Positions 60,546 through 64,000 of a stretch of DNA of 64,000 bases are shown here, piece after piece. The translations under genes were made by a program, and so were the position numbers. The notes under the pieces were generated by a model. The model was not told the DNA's origin, made no database searches, and saw only the letters and a program-made list of their open reading frames with translations. Each line of letters starts with the position of its first letter. Position 1 is the first letter of the stretch. The DNA comes from Gordonia humi (lineage in GTDB: Bacteria; Actinomycetota; Actinomycetes; Mycobacteriales; Mycobacteriaceae): positions 2,046,001 to 2,110,000 of the forward strand of contig NZ_JACIFP010000001.1 in NCBI RefSeq assembly GCF_014197435.1, given 5' to 3'.

Positions 60546-61442
60546 TCACGAAGCGGCGGGCGCAGAGGCCGACGGCGTGGATGCGGCCGATTTGGGCTTG
60601 GTCCCGCGTAGAACGAATGCGGTGCCGACGATCACGATGTAGCCGGCCCACACCGACACCTGCAGCACCGTCGGCTCCGGCCGGAAGTTGAAGATTCCCT
60701 GCAGCACTTCGCCGTACCAAGCGCTCTGGTCGTACCACGAAGTGATGTCGAAGGCGATGTCGTGCAGACCCGGCAGCCAGCCGTACACCTGCAACGCCCG
60801 CACGCCGTACGACGCGATACCGGCGGCTACGACGATCAGGAACAGTCCGGTGTAGAAGAAGAACCGGTTGAAGTTGATCTTGATCGCACCCTTGTACAGC
60901 AGGAACGTGAGACCGATGGCGACGACGATGCCTGCGAGCAGTCCGAGCAGAGGCCACGGACCATTGGAACTGCTCTCGGCGTAACCGACCATCAGCAGCG
61001 CCGTCTCGAAACCCTCACGTCCGACCGCCAGGAACGCCAACCCGGTGACCGCGGCCCCGCCCGCGCTCATCGCAGTGGTCAGACCCGACTTGAGCTCGCC
61101 GGAGATGCTCGCCGAGGCCTTCCGCATCCACAACACCATGAACGTCACGATCACCACGGCGACCAGCGACGCGATACCCGCGATCAACTCGGCCGCCAAC
61201 GACGACATCGTCGACGTGCCGAACTGGATGATGAGGAACGTGCCCACCATCATCACCACGGCGGCGAGCACGCCCAGCCAGATCCATTTGACGGCGTCGC
61301 GACGACCGGACTTGACCGCGAACGCGATCAAGATCATCACGACGATCCCGGTCTCGAGACCCTCGCGCACACCGATGAGCCCGCTCCCGAACATCTGGGT
61401 GGCGATGGACGGAGCACCCTCTGCGGTGATGGTCGATATCAA
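60546..61442 (-). CDS. efeU: EfeU-type high-affinity iron permease (FTR1 family)
   Basis: A 298-residue membrane protein with seven hydrophobic segments. The two FTR1 motifs are GVREGLETGIVVMIL (REGLE, helix 1) and AVGREGFETALLMVG (REGFE, helix 4). Both have the RExxE iron-binding pattern. The Ala/Ser/Pro-rich tail is not part of the core. It is first of efeUOB on the minus strand; efeO follows by 38 bp. An IdeR-like inverted repeat sits 32 bp upstream. Confidence 0.93.
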   Translation of the reverse strand: MISTITAEGAPSIATQMFGSGLIGVREGLETGIVVMILIAFAVKSGRRDAVKWIWLGVLAAVVMMVGTFLIIQFGTSTMSSLAAELIAGIASLVAVVIVTFMVLWMRKASASISGELKSGLTTAMSAGGAAVTGLAFLAVGREGFETALLMVGYAESSSNGPWPLLGLLAGIVVAIGLTFLLYKGAIKINFNRFFFYTGLFLIVVAAGIASYGVRALQVYGWLPGLHDIAFDITSWYDQSAWYGEVLQGIFNFRPEPTVLQVSVWAGYIVIVGTAFVLRGTKPKSAASTPSASAPAAS

Positions 61443-61473
61443 GAGATTGCGGCTTTCGTGAGGCTAAGTTCAT

Positions 61474-61492
61474 GTAGGCAAGGGATGCCTTA
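61474..61492. promoter_or_regulatory. candidate IdeR/DtxR iron box upstream of efeU
   Basis: The 19-mer GTAGGCAAGGGATGCCTTA matches 14 of 19 positions of the IdeR box TWAGGTWAGSCTWACCTWA as I recall it. It has inverted arms TAGGCA and TGCCTTA. A second AGGCTAAG half-site (61461-61468) lies beside it. The site is 32 bp from the efeU start. Iron regulation is expected for efeUOB. Confidence 0.45.
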
Positions 61493-61571
61493 ACAGGCAA
61501 CGGCTCACAATAACCGATGCCTGCCTCCGCTGGAAATAGGTCTATCGGCCTACGCGGGGTCTCGGAGGTGG

Positions 61572-62534
61572 TCAGGCGCGTCTGTCGCTGTACGCGGCGC
61601 GGCTGATGATCTCGAGTACGCCGATGAACTGGTCGCTCCGACTGTCGACGATGGACGTGTGCGTTCCGCCGGGGACCATGACGAACGTCGACGGTGCACC
61701 GGCCTTCTTCGCCGCGCGCACGTAGTTCTCGCCCAGGACTGCGGGGACGATCCTGTCCTTGTCGCCGTTCATCGCGACAGTCGGGATCTCGGGATCGATG
61801 TTCTGGATCGGATCGACCTGCTCGTAGCGTTGCGGATACTTCGTCGGCGTCCCACCCAGCACGCCGACGATGTTGTCGTCGCCGCGCTCGACGGCTTCGC
61901 GCATGTCCAACGGCCCGGCCAACGAGATCACATGGTTCGGCCGGATCGCGGGATGCGAGCCGACCTCGTCGTCGTCGAGCTTGTGGCGGGTGCCCACCCA
62001 CATCGCGAGCTGTCCGCCCGCGGAATGCCCGGCGACGACGACGTTGTCGGTGTCGATCTCGGGATTGGCGGCGTCGACCTTGGGAATGAAGTCGATGGCC
62101 GCGGCGACGTCGGCGAACGTCGTCGGCCACCCGCCGCCCGCGCCGACGCGCCGGTACTCGACGTTGTAGACGGCGAGGCCCCGTTCGGCCAGCCGGCGCG
62201 CGAACGTCACGAACACGTCCGCTCCGATCTCCGACTTCCACGCGCCGCCGTGGATCAAGATCACCAGCGGAACCGAGTCCTCCTCGTGCTCGCCCGGCGG
62301 CAGGAACAGGTCGCCCCAGTTCTGATCGTCGTCGCGGCCGCCGGTGGTGGTCGGGTACAGGTAGCGGGTCGCATCGACGTTCGTCGAGGCCTTGACCTTG
62401 TCGAAGTCGGCGGCCGCCTTGCCCGGATCCGCGGCGACCGCGGCGTCGTCGTCCGAACCGGATGAACACGAGGCGGTCAGGAGCAGGGCGGTGGCTGTGA
62501 CCGCGGCGAGGATCTGGCGCATCGTCGTCCTCAC
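61572..62534 (-). CDS. alpha/beta hydrolase lipoprotein (esterase/formamidase-like)
   Basis: A 320-residue alpha/beta hydrolase with a lipoprotein signal (LLLTASCSSGSDDD). It has the oxyanion motif LVILIHGGAWKSEIG, the nucleophile elbow VVVAGHSAGGQLAMW (Ser), and VAMNGDKDRIVPA with GGTHTSIV for the Asp/His. The HGGAW pattern is found in kynurenine formamidase/BD-FAE-type esterases of the HSL-like group. It should act outside the cell. Its ATG overlaps the stop of the upstream solute-binding protein gene by 4 bp, so the two are translated together. Confidence 0.85.
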   Translation of the reverse strand: MRTTMRQILAAVTATALLLTASCSSGSDDDAAVAADPGKAAADFDKVKASTNVDATRYLYPTTTGGRDDDQNWGDLFLPPGEHEEDSVPLVILIHGGAWKSEIGADVFVTFARRLAERGLAVYNVEYRRVGAGGGWPTTFADVAAAIDFIPKVDAANPEIDTDNVVVAGHSAGGQLAMWVGTRHKLDDDEVGSHPAIRPNHVISLAGPLDMREAVERGDDNIVGVLGGTPTKYPQRYEQVDPIQNIDPEIPTVAMNGDKDRIVPAVLGENYVRAAKKAGAPSTFVMVPGGTHTSIVDSRSDQFIGVLEIISRAAYSDRRA

Positions 62535-63412
62535 TTGATCGCCGAGTTGACGACGGACTTGTTGATCACACCGCGTTCGAGTCCCCAGCGCCCGGCGATC
62601 TCCTTGAGCTCACCGGAGTCGATCAGATGTTGCACCGCCTCCCGCAGGACTGGACCGAGCTCGGACCTCTGCGAGACGGCGAACCCGTACGGGCGGGTGT
62701 CGAAGGCTCCGCCGGTGGTCTCCAGCTCGCCGTGCGAGGTCTCGACCGCGTAGGCGCTGACCGGCGAGTCCGCCGACACCGCGTCGACGTCGCCGCGCTT
62801 GAGCGCGTCGATCGCCTCGATCTCGGAAGCGAAACCGACGATCTCCAGCGGCTTCTCGCCGGTCGTCTCGCACGCCTGGCTCTTGGCCGGCAGCTCCACC
62901 GTCAACTGGACGGTCCCGGTCTGAGCGCCGACGCGGCGCCCGCACGCATCGTGCGGTCCGATGTCGGCACCCGTCTTCCTCGCCCACAGGGTGCCCGCGC
63001 GCAGGTAGGTGACCATGTCGACCTGCTCCTCGCGCGCGGCGGTGTCCGACAATCCCGCCACGGCCACATCGGAGGACCCGCCGACGACCGACGGCAGCAG
63101 ATCCGGGAACGAGACGTCGCGGAGGTCGACTCCCACGCCCAGCAGTTTCGCGACCCGAGTCATCACGTCGACATCGAACCCGACCAGTCGGCCGTCGCGC
63201 CAGAACTCCATCGGTGCGAACGGCGTATGAGTCACCACACGCAACGTGTGCGAGTCGCGGATCGTGGACGGCAGATGCGCGTTCAGCTCGTCGACCGGGA
63301 TGGACGTCGCAGACGACGCCGAGTCGGACTCGTCGTCGGACGAGCAGGCGGCGGTCCCGAGAACGAGCACCGCACACACTGCGATCACCGCCGAGGGCAG
63401 TCGGATCCGCAT
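62531..63412 (-). CDS. ABC transporter substrate-binding protein, family 3 (amino-acid type), orphan
   Basis: A 293-residue periplasmic-binding protein (SBP_bac_3) with a lipoprotein signal (VLVLGTAACSSDDESD). It has TLRVVTHTPFAPMEFWRDGRLVGFD as the first strand, DVSFPDLLPSVVGGSSDVAVAGLSDT, GRRVGAQTGTVQL and SPVSAYAVETSHGELETTGG. No permease or ATPase gene is near, so it may serve a distant transporter or a sensor. Two cysteines (DACGRR, SQACETT) could form a disulfide. Coupled with a secreted hydrolase. Confidence 0.88.
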   Translation of the reverse strand: MRIRLPSAVIAVCAVLVLGTAACSSDDESDSASSATSIPVDELNAHLPSTIRDSHTLRVVTHTPFAPMEFWRDGRLVGFDVDVMTRVAKLLGVGVDLRDVSFPDLLPSVVGGSSDVAVAGLSDTAAREEQVDMVTYLRAGTLWARKTGADIGPHDACGRRVGAQTGTVQLTVELPAKSQACETTGEKPLEIVGFASEIEAIDALKRGDVDAVSADSPVSAYAVETSHGELETTGGAFDTRPYGFAVSQRSELGPVLREAVQHLIDSGELKEIAGRWGLERGVINKSVVNSAIK

Positions 63413-63470
63413 TCACCAGTCCTTCAGGTCGGTTTCGTCTCGTTTCCCACCATAACCGGACCGGGACGGA

Positions 63471-64000
63471 TCACCTCGGTTCGGCAGCGCGTCCGTCACA
63501 CGAATCGGCGACGGCCGAGGCGAACGCCGCCATCCTGTGCCGTGCGACGTCGTAACCCCTCCGCGCGATCAGGGCATCGCGCACCTGCGGATGCACCCGC
63601 GCGGCGACACCGGTCCACCACGGCGTGTGCGACCGGGGCAGATCGCCCAGAAGCCGGTCGGACGCCGCCGTGAACACCGGCGCCAGGCGCAGGTAGTCCG
63701 GGAGGAACTCGCGCAGATCACAGTCGGCGAAGCGGTCCCGGTGCACCTGCGCGATCGCTCGCGGCAGATCGGCGTCGATGTGTGCGGCGACGCCGGACAT
63801 GAGCCCGGCCATCACCGGACGGTGCGGTCGTCGTTCGTCCCGCCGCTCGCACGTCGACCATGCCCGCTGCCACATCGGCTCGCACTCCTCGCCCCGTTCG
63901 TAGGCGTCGAGGTTGCGTGTGTAGAAGGCGTCGAACCGCGGAATCAGCGTGAGCACCCAGTCGGGACGGTCGAGCACGCCGCGGTCGCACGCGGCGATCA
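63471..64000 (-). CDS. DUF5995 family protein, partial at the window edge
   Basis: The C-terminal ~175 residues of a DUF5995 protein; its N-terminus lies past the right edge, as the frame is open to 64000 (IAACDRG...). Motifs are FDAFYTRNLDAYERG, PMWQRAWSTCERR and PVMAGLMSGVAAHIDADLPR, which is the pattern of this all-alpha, actinobacterial family of unknown function. A GTG at 63977 could serve as an internal start. It ends 58 bp after the solute-binding gene start and on the same strand, but no role is clear. Confidence 0.7.
   Translation of the reverse strand, partial: IAACDRGVLDRPDWVLTLIPRFDAFYTRNLDAYERGEECEPMWQRAWSTCERRDERRPHRPVMAGLMSGVAAHIDADLPRAIAQVHRDRFADCDLREFLPDYLRLAPVFTAASDRLLGDLPRSHTPWWTGVAARVHPQVRDALIARRGYDVARHRMAAFASAVADSCDGRAAEPR

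Overview
The window is high-GC actinobacterial DNA, most likely from Gordonia or a close relative in the Mycobacteriales. Three things point there. The 16S rRNA has the Gordonia/Rhodococcus/Mycobacterium signature, and the 16S-23S spacer carries no tRNA. A conserved gene order (pabB, metG, tatD, rpfB, ksgA, ispE, pth, rplY, prs, glmU, a TetR gene, mfd, mazG) matches, as I recall it, the Rv1005c-Rv1021 stretch of M. tuberculosis. A latex clearing protein gene (lcp) with a divergent TetR regulator is the arrangement known from rubber-degrading Gordonia. No database search was possible, so names rest on motifs and remembered family members.

Layout. 1-2.9 kb: a partial GntR regulator, a TDT/TehA-type exporter and pabB. 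2.9-7.6 kb: a leftward HAD/GH65/metG set that runs on into pabB. 7.7-13.4 kb: rightward tatD-rpfB-ksgA-ispE-ABC-F genes, closed by a strong hairpin. 13.5-17.9 kb: an unusual leftward operon of PEP-utilising-enzyme swivelling (phosphohistidine) domains paired with an unrecognised ~390-residue domain. It is present once as two separate genes and once as a fusion, and a CrtC/AttH-like gene follows. The fusion gene is frameshifted and the first swivel gene appears truncated at a deletion junction. 18.1-22.3 kb: a hydroxyisobutyryl-CoA hydrolase-like gene, a lipoprotein, prfC and an AbiEi/nuclease-like protein. 22.4-27.1 kb: two fabH paralogues bracket a PadR regulator and an ABC exporter. 27.2-29.9 kb: an MFS-beta-glucosidase operon under a perfect 20-bp palindrome. 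29.9-34.6 kb: pth, rplY, a SnoaL-like gene, arsC, prs and glmU. 34.8-37.0 kb: tRNA-Gln and lcp/lcpR. 37.0-42.9 kb: a complete rrn operon with promoters, processing stems and terminator.

43.0-57.9 kb: TetR, amino acid permease, GNAT, a copper-chaperone/DyP-peroxidase group, mfd, a DinB-like protein, AraC, dapA/LysR, mazG, an HNH nuclease and a flavin-reductase-like protein. 58.0-61.5 kb: the efeUOB ferrous iron system with an IdeR-like box upstream. 61.6-64.0 kb: a lipoprotein esterase, an orphan solute-binding protein and a DUF5995 protein cut by the window edge.

Most of the window is housekeeping. The accessory parts worth a second look are the swivel-domain operon, the lcp/rrn segment, the fabH-flanked exporter and the HNH region after mazG.
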